Source: an uncultured Alistipes sp.
Lineage (GTDB): Bacteria > Bacteroidota > Bacteroidia > Bacteroidales > Rikenellaceae
Assembly: GCA_900769445.1 (NCBI GenBank)
Contig: CAAGGR010000066.1
Coordinates: forward strand, 1 to 52,526
Direction of reading: 5' to 3'
Length of the DNA stretch: 52,526 bases
The notes beneath the pieces were generated by a model. The model ran no database searches. It had not been told where the DNA came from and saw only the letters and a program-made list of their open reading frames with translations. Of this stretch, positions 7,609 to 15,582 are shown piece after piece. Numbering within the stretch: position 1 is the stretch's first letter; every line of letters starts with the position of its first letter. The position numbers were made by a program, and so were the translations under genes.

Positions 7609-7638
7609 TTGTAATTTAGGATATTTTTATTATTTTTG
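7609..7638 (+). promoter_or_regulatory. Bacteroidetes-type promoter
   Basis: TTG (7609-7611), a 19-nt spacer, then TATTTTTG (7631-7638), matching the TAnnTTTG -7 element. It lies 48 nt upstream of the first lipoprotein ATG and just after the ribosomal-operon terminator. Confidence 0.7.
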
Positions 7639-7686
7639 CAATGTTGAATACTATGCAATTTATAAAATTTTAATTTTAATATAGCT

Positions 7687-8982
7687 ATGAAAAAATTCTT
7701 CTATGTAGCTCTTATAGCCATTATGGGTCTTGTTGCAACAGCTTGTACTGATGATAAGCAGGACTCTTCATCTTCGAATGAGGCTCAGCAGGGCATTACT
7801 TTGACATCGGAAGGTGTTATTAATGCTGAGGCTAAAAGTAAAAGCTATCAGATTCGTTACACTACCACTGGTAGCGGCACTGTTGAAGCTTATACTGACA
7901 ACCCTCAGATGATTGATGCTATCAATTCTAATACTTCGGGTTATATCCGCTTCCGTGTAACGGATAACCCAACCTCTGAGGTTCGTGAGGCACAGATTTT
8001 CATCACCTATGGTACACACGTCGTACGTGTAAAGGTTGTTCAGGCGGCATCAGATAATCCTGCGCAGAAGCTTGTGAGTGTTGCAGCTAACCAGCTTGCG
8101 GGCACCTACTATGGTGATGACATTGCAGATGGTGTCGGCCACTACTACATTATCCTTTCTAAGGATGGTTTTGATGCAAATGGTCAGAGGGTTATTGGTG
8201 GCGAGTATTTCCGTGTTGATTTCTTTGCTCCTCTTGCAGCTGAGGAGGGTGAGGTATCTATTCCTGATGGCAAGTACACCTTCGATTCATCGATGACATC
8301 ATACACTCCGTTTACCATCAAGAATCTTGGAAATACCGATTATCTATGGATTAACAGCGATGGCGAGGAGTGGGCATATAATTTTATTGATGCTACGCTA
8401 ACTGTTAGTGGTAACCACTTGGAGCTTAAGGCTGCAACTGAATTGGCTGAGTACCACGTAACCTTCGACGGCGACTATACCATAAGCCGAGCAGCTAAGA
8501 TCACAGATTGGATTTCAAGCCTTGATAGCGATACTGTTATCGATGTTTCAAATTGCAAAGCTACTTGCACATATTTTAAGGACTCTTGGAATTGTGGTTA
8601 CCCTAACTGGCAGATAGAGTTTGTATGTAGAGATGGTTTTAGCTATGGCACATATCTCGTAATTGACTTCTTGACAGAGTCTCCAACAGACTTTACAGGT
8701 ACTTTTGTTGCGTCTGGTTTCACTGTTGAGGACCCAACAAAGCCAGACTTCCGTCCAGGTGTCTTTGTTCCAGGCTTCCGTCTATCTGATTCAGCCAACC
8801 AGATGATGGGTTCTCTATTTGTTGTTAACAAGGATGGCGTATGTATTGAGCAGGCTCCATTGAGCGAGGGTACTGTTACTATCACAAGCCTTGGCGGTGG
8901 TCAGTACAATATTGTTATTGATGCTTATGACGATGCTCCAGTTAAGAACAAGCTCACTTTGAACTGGACTGGCGCGTTGTAG
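7687..8982 (+). CDS. BACON-like domain surface lipoprotein
   Basis: A 431-residue lipoprotein of unknown specific role. The N-terminal signal ends in a lipobox (LVATAC, Cys20), followed by TDDKQDSSSS. The acidic residues after Cys resemble the Bacteroidetes surface-export signal, so exposure on the cell surface is inferred. Residues about 35-120 form a beta-rich module with the BACON pattern (ITLTSEGVINAEAKSKSYQI ending in THVVRVKVVQAA). The remainder is beta-rich with no domain I can name. It has its own promoter, and the next gene follows after 53 nt, so the two are probably co-transcribed. Confidence 0.75.
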   Translation: MKKFFYVALIAIMGLVATACTDDKQDSSSSNEAQQGITLTSEGVINAEAKSKSYQIRYTTTGSGTVEAYTDNPQMIDAINSNTSGYIRFRVTDNPTSEVREAQIFITYGTHVVRVKVVQAASDNPAQKLVSVAANQLAGTYYGDDIADGVGHYYIILSKDGFDANGQRVIGGEYFRVDFFAPLAAEEGEVSIPDGKYTFDSSMTSYTPFTIKNLGNTDYLWINSDGEEWAYNFIDATLTVSGNHLELKAATELAEYHVTFDGDYTISRAAKITDWISSLDSDTVIDVSNCKATCTYFKDSWNCGYPNWQIEFVCRDGFSYGTYLVIDFLTESPTDFTGTFVASGFTVEDPTKPDFRPGVFVPGFRLSDSANQMMGSLFVVNKDGVCIEQAPLSEGTVTITSLGGGQYNIVIDAYDDAPVKNKLTLNWTGAL

Positions 8983-9035
8983 TCTTTTGCTGTTGTGATA
9001 AATAATTAGAATAATATAACTAACGAACTAAAGCT

Positions 9036-11138
9036 ATGAAAAAACTTAATTGGGTGATAGCGCTTTTGTCGGTGTTTTCACTAACTCTGGTTGCTTGTGG
9101 TGGTGATGACGTAGAGCCTAAGAAGCCAGCACCAACGCCTCCTGTAGCACAGAGTTTTGACATTCAGGTAGATGAGATTACCTTCAACAGTGCTAATTTC
9201 ATCATCACGCCAACTGTTTCAGATGCTGACTATTTGTGTATGCTTTACGATGCGGCATCGTTTGAGGCTATTAAGGAGCGTTTCTTCGTTAAGACCCTCT
9301 TCCAGGAGCTTCGCAATGAGGCTCGTGCTGTGGGTATGACCTTGTCTCAGTATTTGGCAGAGCATGTTGATAGGGGTGTTTCTGCTCCAGAGTACAAGAA
9401 TCTTGCTCCAGAGTCAGACTACTACGTTATAGTTTTCGGTGTTGATCTCTCTGGTGAGTGCAGTGATACCACAGATTTGTTCAAGCACAAGTTTACTACT
9501 GGTAAGGCACCAGTGGTTGATATTACATTTGATATTGAGACTGTAACTGATGGTACAAATGCTACGATTAAAGTAACGCCATCAAAGTACGATACTGTTT
9601 GGTACTATTATCTTATGCAAAGCTCTCAGTATAATGCTTATATCGATCCAGAGGGTAATTTTAAGATGACTCCAGAGTCTGTTCTCTTGACTCTTGCCAA
9701 GGAGCAGGTGCAGGCCTCGATGAGTGAAGTCAATGATTACAGGGAAGCTATCAGCAAGACCTTCCATATCTGTAATGAGGACTACCCATCAAAGACTTTC
9801 AATGTTTCATACTTGTCATACAATACCGATTACACACATCTTGTTGCAGGTTTTGTTGTTGACTTGGATGGAAACATCACACTTGCATCGCCTGTTTATA
9901 CTGAGACCTTCAACACTGGCGACATTGGAGAGGTGGATCTCACTTTCGATATTACCGTTGAGAATATCGAGGCTTTGAAAGCCTCTGTCAAGGTTGTCCC
10001 ATCGGATTTGAAACAGTATTTCTACTGGCAGATTGGCAGATATGATGGCACTTCTTCAGCCGAGGAGGTTCTTAAGACCATCAGGCCAGGTGCGCCTTAC
10101 ACTGGTATCCAGGACTATACTGGTGGCCCAGGCAGTCCATATAAGATGACTCTTGATGCTCCTGATACCGAATACTTCGTTATCGCCTTTGGTTATGCTC
10201 CAGGTGCGGGTATCACTACAGAGCCAACGATGGTTACTTTCCGCACATTGCCAGCTCCATCTGCTGAGGAGACTACTTTCAATGTTGTGGCTAATTCAAA
10301 CTCAATCTCTCCATATAGCTTTACTATCGATGTAACAGCATCACATAGCACAACTTACTACTTCTTTGGTATTACCGAGGCGCAGTATTTCAATGCTGAT
10401 ACTCTTGTTAAGGAGTCTGATGCTGCTATGGACGAGATGCTTGCCTACTATCGTGAGAACTACGATCCAAACTATACTCCAGCTCAGATTTTGGATTCTG
10501 ACAATTTAGCCTCATTCTCCTTGGGCAACCAGATTGATGTCTTTGCTTCAGGTCTTGAGCCTGCCACTACCTATATGGCATATGTTTGCGCTATGGATGT
10601 CAATACTGGTCATGTAGCCAAGGTGCATACCTTCGAGAATCTTGCTACCACCAAGTCGTTGACATCAGATGATAATATGCCAACTATCCTCTCTATCAAG
10701 CACTACTCTGGTCGTGAGGAGGCTGGTACAATCTTCGAAAATGCTGCTGCTACTGAGAAGCGGGCGATTGTTGTTATTGAGTACGGCAATTTGGATAATG
10801 CGCGTTCACTTGCTGCCTATCTGTCTAAGGGAAATGTTAGCGACACCCTTGAGTTCTCAGACTCTTACGTATGGTCTACCGTAAATGATGCCTGGGATTC
10901 TGTGAAGATTAAGCATCCATATTCCTTCTATCTTGTTGACTGGGATAGTGAGTACACCATCCTTTCATATGTCGTAGATAAGAGTGGTCTTCCAAGCCGT
11001 ATGACCCGTGAGGTAACTATGGCAACTTTGGAGAACGCTCGCGATATCGAGGAGCTTCGCGAATTGGTTAAGAGCATTCCTGCTGATAAGTCGGCAACAC
11101 GTTTCTCTTTGCCACAGTCGCTTGTGGTTGAGGAGTAG
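9036..11138 (+). CDS. Large multi-domain surface lipoprotein
   Basis: A 700-residue lipoprotein with lipobox LVAC (Cys21) and an acidic flank GGDDVEPKK, then a Pro-rich linker (PAPTPPVAQS). I see four related beta modules of about 110-140 residues, each opening with a TFDI/TFNV-like strand and ending with a YxxxVxGxD strand (SDYYVIVFGVDLSG, TDYTHLVAGFVVDL, TEYFVIAFGYAPG, TTYMAYVCAMDVN). These look like Fn3/Ig-type repeats. A separate C-terminal region (about 560-700) ends in SLPQSLVVEE. The same SLVVEE ending recurs in the protein at 15583, so the two are paralogues. The ligand is unknown. Confidence 0.7.
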   Translation: MKKLNWVIALLSVFSLTLVACGGDDVEPKKPAPTPPVAQSFDIQVDEITFNSANFIITPTVSDADYLCMLYDAASFEAIKERFFVKTLFQELRNEARAVGMTLSQYLAEHVDRGVSAPEYKNLAPESDYYVIVFGVDLSGECSDTTDLFKHKFTTGKAPVVDITFDIETVTDGTNATIKVTPSKYDTVWYYYLMQSSQYNAYIDPEGNFKMTPESVLLTLAKEQVQASMSEVNDYREAISKTFHICNEDYPSKTFNVSYLSYNTDYTHLVAGFVVDLDGNITLASPVYTETFNTGDIGEVDLTFDITVENIEALKASVKVVPSDLKQYFYWQIGRYDGTSSAEEVLKTIRPGAPYTGIQDYTGGPGSPYKMTLDAPDTEYFVIAFGYAPGAGITTEPTMVTFRTLPAPSAEETTFNVVANSNSISPYSFTIDVTASHSTTYYFFGITEAQYFNADTLVKESDAAMDEMLAYYRENYDPNYTPAQILDSDNLASFSLGNQIDVFASGLEPATTYMAYVCAMDVNTGHVAKVHTFENLATTKSLTSDDNMPTILSIKHYSGREEAGTIFENAAATEKRAIVVIEYGNLDNARSLAAYLSKGNVSDTLEFSDSYVWSTVNDAWDSVKIKHPYSFYLVDWDSEYTILSYVVDKSGLPSRMTREVTMATLENARDIEELRELVKSIPADKSATRFSLPQSLVVEE

Positions 11139-11160
11139 GAGAGTACCTATATATATAATA

Positions 11161-11197
11161 CATTGCCCGATCAATTTGGTTGGGCAATGTTTTTTTT
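11161..11197 (+). terminator. Intrinsic terminator
   Basis: CATTGCCC (11161-11168) pairs with GGGCAATG (11182-11189), followed by eight T. It lies 22 nt after the 9036-11138 stop codon. Confidence 0.85.
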
Positions 11198-11218
11198 AGG
11201 CAGAGCCATTTTCAATTA

Positions 11219-11416
11219 TTAAGGGAGGTTCTATAAATTAGTTCGAGTTGATTTTGAAGAATATTTCGAGGATATTTCTCAGCTCTTCCGAGGGCGCAAT
11301 GCGAGCATTGTAACTAATGAAAGATGAGAAAGATACCGAAATAAATTCAAAAGCAGCCGAAATAGAACTCCCCTGACAACAAAAACTAATTTACTAATTT
11401 ATAGAACATCCCTTAA
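11219..11416. mobile_element. MITE-like element with 24-bp terminal inverted repeats
   Basis: The left arm (11219-11242, beginning TTAAGGGAGGTTCTATAAAT) is the reverse complement of the right arm (11393-11416, ending TTTATAGAACATCCCTTAA) except at one base. The 198-bp unit has no transposase gene. TTAA at both outer ends may be a target-site duplication or part of the repeat. It is therefore most likely a non-autonomous transposon derivative whose parent element is elsewhere. The parental IS family was not identified. Confidence 0.7.
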
Positions 11417-11702
11417 TTTGAGTTCGCGTAGACATCAGAATATAATTCGTCATTCTGAGGAGGGGTATTTGATGCTGAGAGTGGTGTTGTTTGCGTCTAT
11501 GCCCCGACGTGAGAGTCTCCCGATGTTATACTTAGTTGAGGGTTTTGTGTGTTGGCATAGTTTTGTCCTCACTTTTTACACTGATGCACTTTCCCACCAA
11601 AACCTCTATTTTATCAACGAAAAATCCCCGCTCTACGGCGGTTGTGCGCAGATATGTGTGCCGAGAGGGTGTGAACTATTTGTATGTATATGCGCATATT
11701 TA

Positions 11703-11727
11703 TTGCATAAATTGATTGTTTATGCAA
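11703..11727. promoter_or_regulatory. Perfect 9-bp inverted repeat upstream of promoter
   Basis: TTGCATAAA (11703-11711) and TTTATGCAA (11719-11727) form a perfect dyad with a 7-nt centre. It lies 18 nt before the -33-like TTG of the 11862 gene and could be a regulator site. Function is inference. Confidence 0.35.
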
Positions 11728-11744
11728 GAATTTATGAGAAAAAC

Positions 11745-11776
11745 TTGCGTAATCCAATTTTTTTTGCTTACCTTTG
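11745..11776 (+). promoter_or_regulatory. Bacteroidetes-type promoter
   Basis: TTG (11745-11747), a 21-nt spacer, and TACCTTTG (11769-11776). It would give an untranslated leader of roughly 80 nt before the ATG at 11862. The spacer is slightly longer than usual. Confidence 0.55.
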
Positions 11777-11861
11777 CTTAAGCATTAGGGGATTTTATCC
11801 CCATTCAGTTATTTGCATACACTTAAATTAAACTATTTATTAACTTAAAAACTTTAGAACT

Positions 11862-14477
11862 ATGAGGAAGATTTTTGCAAACCTCAAGTCTGTTGTAGCA
11901 CTCGCAGTTGTGGCTGCTATGACTTTGTCTGTATCATGTATGTATGATGATACAGCTCTTACAAAGCGCGTAACTAAGGTTGAGAAAGACCTTGCTGCTT
12001 TGACAGAGAAGGTAAACAAATTGGACAACGGTGCTGTTGAGGACGTTGTTGATGGTAAGGTTGTTATTACAGGCGTTGCTAAGGATGACGCAGGTAATGT
12101 TGTTCTTACTTTGTCTAACGGTGAGACTGTTACAGTTCTTGCTGAGGCTAAGGCTCTTCAGTATCGTGTTACTGACGGCGTTTTGGAGATTAGCGCTGAC
12201 GGTGAGACTTGGGTAGCTGTTAAGGCTGCTGCTGATTGCTTCATTAAGGAGGTTATTGAGAACCAGGATGGTACTGTATCTCTTGTTCTCGCTAATGGTA
12301 AGGTCTTCACAAGCGCAGTTGCTGAGGTTATCGAGTGCGCTGCTACTCGTACAGGCGTATACGTATTGCCAGAGACTACTAAGGCAGTTCGTTTCACTAT
12401 CAACGATGCAGTTGTTGACATCAACGTAATGAATCAGCCTCTTGGTTGGTCAGCTACAGTTGAGGAGTATGTTGCTCCTGTTCTTCCTGAGGAGGGTGAG
12501 GACGACGAGTTCGATATGGGCGTTCTTGCAGCTGGTGGTAAGGAGTATGTTTTGAACATCACTGGTCCTGCTAAGGATTTCGCTCAGGCTGCTAAGGAGG
12601 GTGTTGTATCTGTACACTTCAACACTGCAGCTGGTGCATGTAAGGTATTGAAGGTTGCTGTTACCCTTGCTGAGATCACTTTGGATGTTGATAAGGATGG
12701 TAATATTACCCTTACAAACTCTGTAGCATACGAGACAGAATTTGATGGTGAGATCGTAACTGAGTTCGCTAATTTCATTATTGGTGTTGTCGATGCTAAG
12801 GATTATGCAGTGTATGGTGATGAGGTATTCTCTGCTACATACGATGATTTGTACGAGGAATATTCTGCTAATGTCAATAAGGCTTATCGTAATGGTGGTT
12901 TCCAGAATAGGGTTGATCTAATCGCTTATGTGGATGTTGTTTGCGAGAAGGAGTCTTATTCATTCTCTGTTGAGACACTATCAGAGATGTTCTGGCCAAA
13001 ATATACTTTTGAGGTAGGTAATGAGTATATTATCTTCGTTACTCTTGATGAGAAGGGAAATCAGCCTGTATTGTCTACTGCAGTTAAGGCTACCTACAAG
13101 CCTCAGAGCCTAACAGCTACTTATGTAAGCTCAACTCCAGATAGCGCTATTTATGACTTCAACTTGGCTGGTTATTCACACTACCTTATCGGTTGGGTTT
13201 CTGTAGAGGAGATTAATCAGATGCTTGAGTGGGGTTCTATAACATCTCTCGAGGACTATGTTGTAAAGTATTCTACATATGGTCTAACTTCAGTACCAGG
13301 TGCTATTGTTGAGGGTCCATTTACTGGCGAGTATAGCCTTGCTGATCTTGCTGATCTCTCTCTAACAGGATGGGCACCACCTATGGATCCTGAGACTGAG
13401 TACTATTTCTTCATCTATCCTGTCAACATAGAGACAGAGAATGATATGTATAATCCAGTTGATCCTGCAAATCTTGCTACTTTCGGTACTTTCGAGACAG
13501 GTGGTTATGTTGCTGCTACTGAGCCATTCGAGCATGGTTTTACTTATGAGTATGAGTATGATGAGGAATATAAGTTCCTTTCATTTAAGAACGGTGCTTT
13601 CGGTGAGAACGTAGTTGCTTATGCATACGGTTGGTATAATGCTACAGCTGCTGATCAGGCTGCTCGTAGTGAGGAGCTTCTTGCAGAAGGTTTGGTTCCA
13701 ACTGAGTATGGCCCATTTGAGGAGGGTACTTACCCATCTTCACCTGTAGTATACTTGTGTATGATAGCTGTGAATAATGCATACGAGTATGTATACTTTG
13801 AGATTCCAATTGAGGTTCCATTTTCTTACGACTATGACTTGGTATTCACATCATGTGTAAACGTATCTGGTAATAAATATGAGTTCAAGAATGACGAGTA
13901 TACACTTACTTTGGACTTGGTAGATGCGCTTGCTGCTGGTACTTTTGTGCAGTCAGACTACGTGGATAGTTATTGGTATGGTAATTCTACAACTTTGGAG
14001 AATGCTGCTTGGTCATATCCTGCATTCGTCTATAATGGTACTTTGAATGTTGCTCTTGATGGAGATAATCTTAGTTTTGAGCTTTTGCCAGAAGATATGT
14101 GGGTTAATAATAAGAAGAGTTTTGTCAAAATGTCTTTCAATGGTACTATCGGGGCTGCTGCTGCAATTGATTTGACAGGTTATACTGAGGCTGAATCTGC
14201 ATCTGTAGATCACAACGAAGGCTTCGGTACAGTTCGCTTCAACTTTACTCACATTGATGCTGGACAGTTGCAGGTTTACCCATTCTTTGGTACTGAGTCA
14301 GATTGGCATGGTGAGGTAGGTACATCTTCAGTTGAGAAGTTGCAGATCTCAGGTTTGAATGCTGAAAGCGGTAATGTTGATATCTACAAGCAGGCTGATG
14401 GTAGCTACTTGGTAATGGTTAATGCTACATTCCAGAGTGCGGGTAATTTGAAGTTCTACTTCTACATTACTTTGTAA
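11862..14477 (+). CDS. DUF4988-type lipoprotein
   Basis: An 871-residue lipoprotein. The signal peptide ends at SVSC (Cys26), followed by MYDD. Residues about 30-60 are a short coiled coil (LTKRVTKVEKDLAALTEKVNKLD) leading into paired beta repeats (GVAKDDAGNVVLTLSNGETV, ENQDGTVSLVLANGKVF), the arrangement of the DUF4988 domain found at the N-terminus of Bacteroidetes surface lipoproteins. The middle and C-terminal regions are beta-rich modules with TEYYFFIYPVN-like strands resembling the neighbouring lipoproteins. Residues 205-212 are strongly acidic (EEGEDDEF). It has its own promoter and a strong terminator. The ligand is unknown. Confidence 0.75.
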   Translation: MRKIFANLKSVVALAVVAAMTLSVSCMYDDTALTKRVTKVEKDLAALTEKVNKLDNGAVEDVVDGKVVITGVAKDDAGNVVLTLSNGETVTVLAEAKALQYRVTDGVLEISADGETWVAVKAAADCFIKEVIENQDGTVSLVLANGKVFTSAVAEVIECAATRTGVYVLPETTKAVRFTINDAVVDINVMNQPLGWSATVEEYVAPVLPEEGEDDEFDMGVLAAGGKEYVLNITGPAKDFAQAAKEGVVSVHFNTAAGACKVLKVAVTLAEITLDVDKDGNITLTNSVAYETEFDGEIVTEFANFIIGVVDAKDYAVYGDEVFSATYDDLYEEYSANVNKAYRNGGFQNRVDLIAYVDVVCEKESYSFSVETLSEMFWPKYTFEVGNEYIIFVTLDEKGNQPVLSTAVKATYKPQSLTATYVSSTPDSAIYDFNLAGYSHYLIGWVSVEEINQMLEWGSITSLEDYVVKYSTYGLTSVPGAIVEGPFTGEYSLADLADLSLTGWAPPMDPETEYYFFIYPVNIETENDMYNPVDPANLATFGTFETGGYVAATEPFEHGFTYEYEYDEEYKFLSFKNGAFGENVVAYAYGWYNATAADQAARSEELLAEGLVPTEYGPFEEGTYPSSPVVYLCMIAVNNAYEYVYFEIPIEVPFSYDYDLVFTSCVNVSGNKYEFKNDEYTLTLDLVDALAAGTFVQSDYVDSYWYGNSTTLENAAWSYPAFVYNGTLNVALDGDNLSFELLPEDMWVNNKKSFVKMSFNGTIGAAAAIDLTGYTEAESASVDHNEGFGTVRFNFTHIDAGQLQVYPFFGTESDWHGEVGTSSVEKLQISGLNAESGNVDIYKQADGSYLVMVNATFQSAGNLKFYFYITL

Positions 14478-14502
14478 GATTTGATTTATCTTATAAATTT
14501 TC

Positions 14503-14534
14503 GGGGCGCTCATTTGAGCGCCTCGACTTTTTTC
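14503..14534 (+). terminator. Intrinsic terminator of the DUF4988 lipoprotein
   Basis: GGCGCTCA (14505-14512) pairs with TGAGCGCC (14515-14522), extended by one G-C and one wobble pair, then a T-run at 14528-14533. It is 26 nt after the stop. Confidence 0.85.
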
Positions 14535-14535
14535 T

Positions 14536-14570
14536 TCGGAGCTTCCCAATCGGGAGGCTCCGATTTTTTT
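14536..14570 (+). terminator. Second terminator, twin copy 1
   Basis: TCGGAGC-TTCCC pairs with GGGAG-GCTCCGA across an AAT loop (14536-14563), followed by seven T. An identical hairpin recurs at 15022-15049. Confidence 0.8.
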
Positions 14571-14612
14571 GTGGGGGGGAGGATAATTAGTAGTGAGTAG
14601 TGGTTAAAAGGT

Positions 14613-14644
14613 TTTGGCTTTTTATAAAGTGAAAAGTAACTTTG
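14613..14644 (+). promoter_or_regulatory. Bacteroidetes-type promoter
   Basis: TTTG (14613-14616), a 20-nt spacer and TAACTTTG (14637-14644) match the consensus at both elements. Transcription would enter the micro-gene region 14675-15006. Confidence 0.6.
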
Positions 14645-14674
14645 CGATTAAGGTGAGAGCAGAGGAAGCAATCA

Positions 14675-14785
14675 ATGGAAATCGCTGTTTCCAAATCAAA
14701 GGTTGTTGGACTTAGTACAAGTTATTATCGAAAGAAGATAGTGTCTATAATGAGAAAATTTCTTAGCATTTTTTCTTTTTATTAA
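14675..14785 (+). CDS. Possible 36-residue peptide
   Basis: The frame starts with ATG at 14675 and ends TAA at 14785. The product is basic in the middle (YYRKK, MRK) and hydrophobic at the end (FLSIFSFY). It has a consensus promoter 31 nt upstream and lies before another small gene at 14836. I recognise no family. It may equally be part of an untranslated leader or a small RNA. Confidence 0.2.
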   Translation: MEIAVSKSKVVGLSTSYYRKKIVSIMRKFLSIFSFY

Positions 14786-14794
14786 TCTTTTTAC

Positions 14795-14802
14795 TATCTT
14801 TG
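14795..14802 (+). promoter_or_regulatory. -7 element before the 56-residue gene
   Basis: TATCTTTG matches the -7 consensus and lies 33 nt before the ATG at 14836. No clear -33 TTTG occurs at the right distance, so it may be a weak or secondary promoter. Its presence argues against a TTG start at 14800, which would fall inside it. Confidence 0.4.
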
Positions 14803-14835
14803 CCTTTGAAAAATCATCAAAATTTCCAAGGTGGT

Positions 14836-15006
14836 ATGGCTAATGAATATTCTATAGATGGTATTCCTCTTAGGCAACGCATAGAAGCGATGCCAGAAGA
14901 TTGCCGTGATTCTTTAATATTCAAAGGCGGATATGGTGAATCATTAGAGTTCGATGCGCTTATGCAGAGAATTAGATTGCTTCAAGAACGAGTTGCACAA
15001 TTATAG
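14836..15006 (+). CDS. 56-residue protein of unknown function
   Basis: The product begins MANEYSIDGIPLRQRIEAMP and ends DALMQRIRLLQERVAQL. The C-terminal 20 residues look like an amphipathic helix or short coiled coil, and there is no signal peptide. I chose ATG 14836 because AAGGTGG (14828-14834) precedes it like a Shine-Dalgarno site, and because an upstream TTG would lie inside the -7 element. The gene is bracketed by two identical terminator hairpins (14536 and 15022), so it is an isolated small transcription unit. Not recognised. Confidence 0.5.
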   Translation: MANEYSIDGIPLRQRIEAMPEDCRDSLIFKGGYGESLEFDALMQRIRLLQERVAQL

Positions 15007-15021
15007 AATCCAATAACTCTT

Positions 15022-15057
15022 TCGGAGCTTCCCAATCGGGAGGCTCCGATTTTTTTT
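15022..15057 (+). terminator. Terminator, twin copy 2
   Basis: The stem 15022-15049 is identical to that at 14536-14563 and is followed by eight T. It lies 15 nt after the stop of the 56-residue gene. Confidence 0.85.
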
Positions 15058-15064
15058 GTGTTTT

Positions 15065-15150
15065 GTCATCCTAAGCGAAGGATCTTCAGGTTTGTAAGAT
15101 GGTCGAATGTCCGTGCTACCCTCGAGATTCTTCACTACGTTCAGAATGAC
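15065..15150. repeat. GTCAT-ended palindromic repeat, unit 1
   Basis: The left end GTCATCCTAAGCGAAGGATC (15065-15084) and the right end (ATTCTTCACTACGTTCAGAATGAC, 15127-15150) are imperfect inverted copies of the GTCATyCTGAGCG type of intergenic repeat common in Bacteroidetes. There is no ORF. It may act as a transcript-end stabiliser or simply be a dispersed repeat. Confidence 0.65.
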
Positions 15151-15202
15151 GCGGATAATTAAACACACGCCGTAGGCACCACACTTTTTAGTTTATATTG
15201 TC

Positions 15203-15408
15203 GTCATCACGAAGAATTGTATCAACTAACCGTGCTGATACCCACTCTGCATCCATACAATTCTGTGGTGATCTACCTTTGTTTTACACCCTCACTAATA
15301 CGCAAGAACACAACCCTCCAAGCAGTATAACAGCGGTAGATTCCCACGTCGGAGTATAGAGCCTTAGCACACCCCACACCGCCACGGATACTCCTTCTCG
15401 GAATGACG
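15203..15408. repeat. GTCAT-ended palindromic repeat, unit 2
   Basis: The unit begins GTCATCACGAAG and ends CTTCTCGGAATGAC. Inside are nested dyads: ATCACGAAGAATTGTAT (15206-15222) with ATACAATTCTGTGGTGAT (15255-15272), GTATCA (15219-15224) with TGATAC (15236-15241), and GGAGTAT with ATACTCC near 15353-15393. It is longer than unit 1 and probably composite. Confidence 0.55.
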
Positions 15409-15520
15409 AATTGTTTATATGCGTCGCAGACACCACACTTTTGAGGCAAAACTTCGCGATGACGTGTCATTACTCTTAGTTAGAATTAGTATGCCCTTGT
15501 AGGTAGATTTTTCTCTATAT

Positions 15521-15551
15521 TTTGCGTTTTGTTATCTTTTTTATATCTTTG
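15521..15551 (+). promoter_or_regulatory. Consensus Bacteroidetes promoter
   Basis: TTTG (15521-15524), an exact 19-nt spacer, and TATCTTTG (15544-15551). This is the best consensus match in the window. The ATG at 15583 follows by 31 nt. Confidence 0.8.
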
Positions 15552-15582
15552 TTACATAGATAACAATTTAAAAACAGAAAAT

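Larger units (their letters stand above)
11198..11861. other. Gene-poor, repeat-bearing spacer
   Basis: This stretch separates two lipoprotein genes. It holds a MITE-like element (11219-11416), an isolated GTCATTCTGAG repeat end at about 11450, a hairpin at 11703-11727 and a promoter near 11745-11776. An open frame covers 11418-11831, but it crosses these repeat and promoter signals, lacks any recognisable domain and shows no biased codon pattern, so I do not call it a gene. Confidence 0.6.
14571..14835. other. Spacer with promoters and a 36-codon ORF
   Basis: No established gene lies here. The spacer begins with a seven-G run (14573-14579) and holds one full promoter (14613-14644), a -7 element (14795-14802) and an ATG-initiated 36-codon frame at 14675-14785 (MEIAVSKSKVVGLS... 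ending IFSFY). The placement of that frame about 30 nt after a good promoter is suggestive, but its coding potential is untested. Confidence 0.4.
15058..15520. other. Repeat-packed spacer without genes
   Basis: No credible gene lies here. The sequence is almost entirely GTCAT-ended palindromic repeats with two related linkers containing CACCACACTTTT (15178-15189 and 15432-15443). A reverse frame at 15273-15470 crosses these repeats and is judged spurious. Confidence 0.6.

Noticed and set aside
11418..11831. 137-codon open frame on the + strand
   Set aside because: It starts beside the MITE end, runs through repeat sequence, a hairpin and the promoter of the next gene, and has no recognisable domain.
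14800..14835. Longer TTG-start version of the 56-residue gene
   Set aside because: The TTG is part of the -7 element TATCTTTG, and a Shine-Dalgarno-like AAGGTGG precedes the ATG at 14836.
15273..15470. 65-codon reverse frame
   Set aside because: It lies entirely within palindromic repeats.
15529..15582. Upstream in-frame start of the 15583 lipoprotein
   Set aside because: It would place translation over the promoter -7 box and bury the signal peptide behind 18 extra residues.
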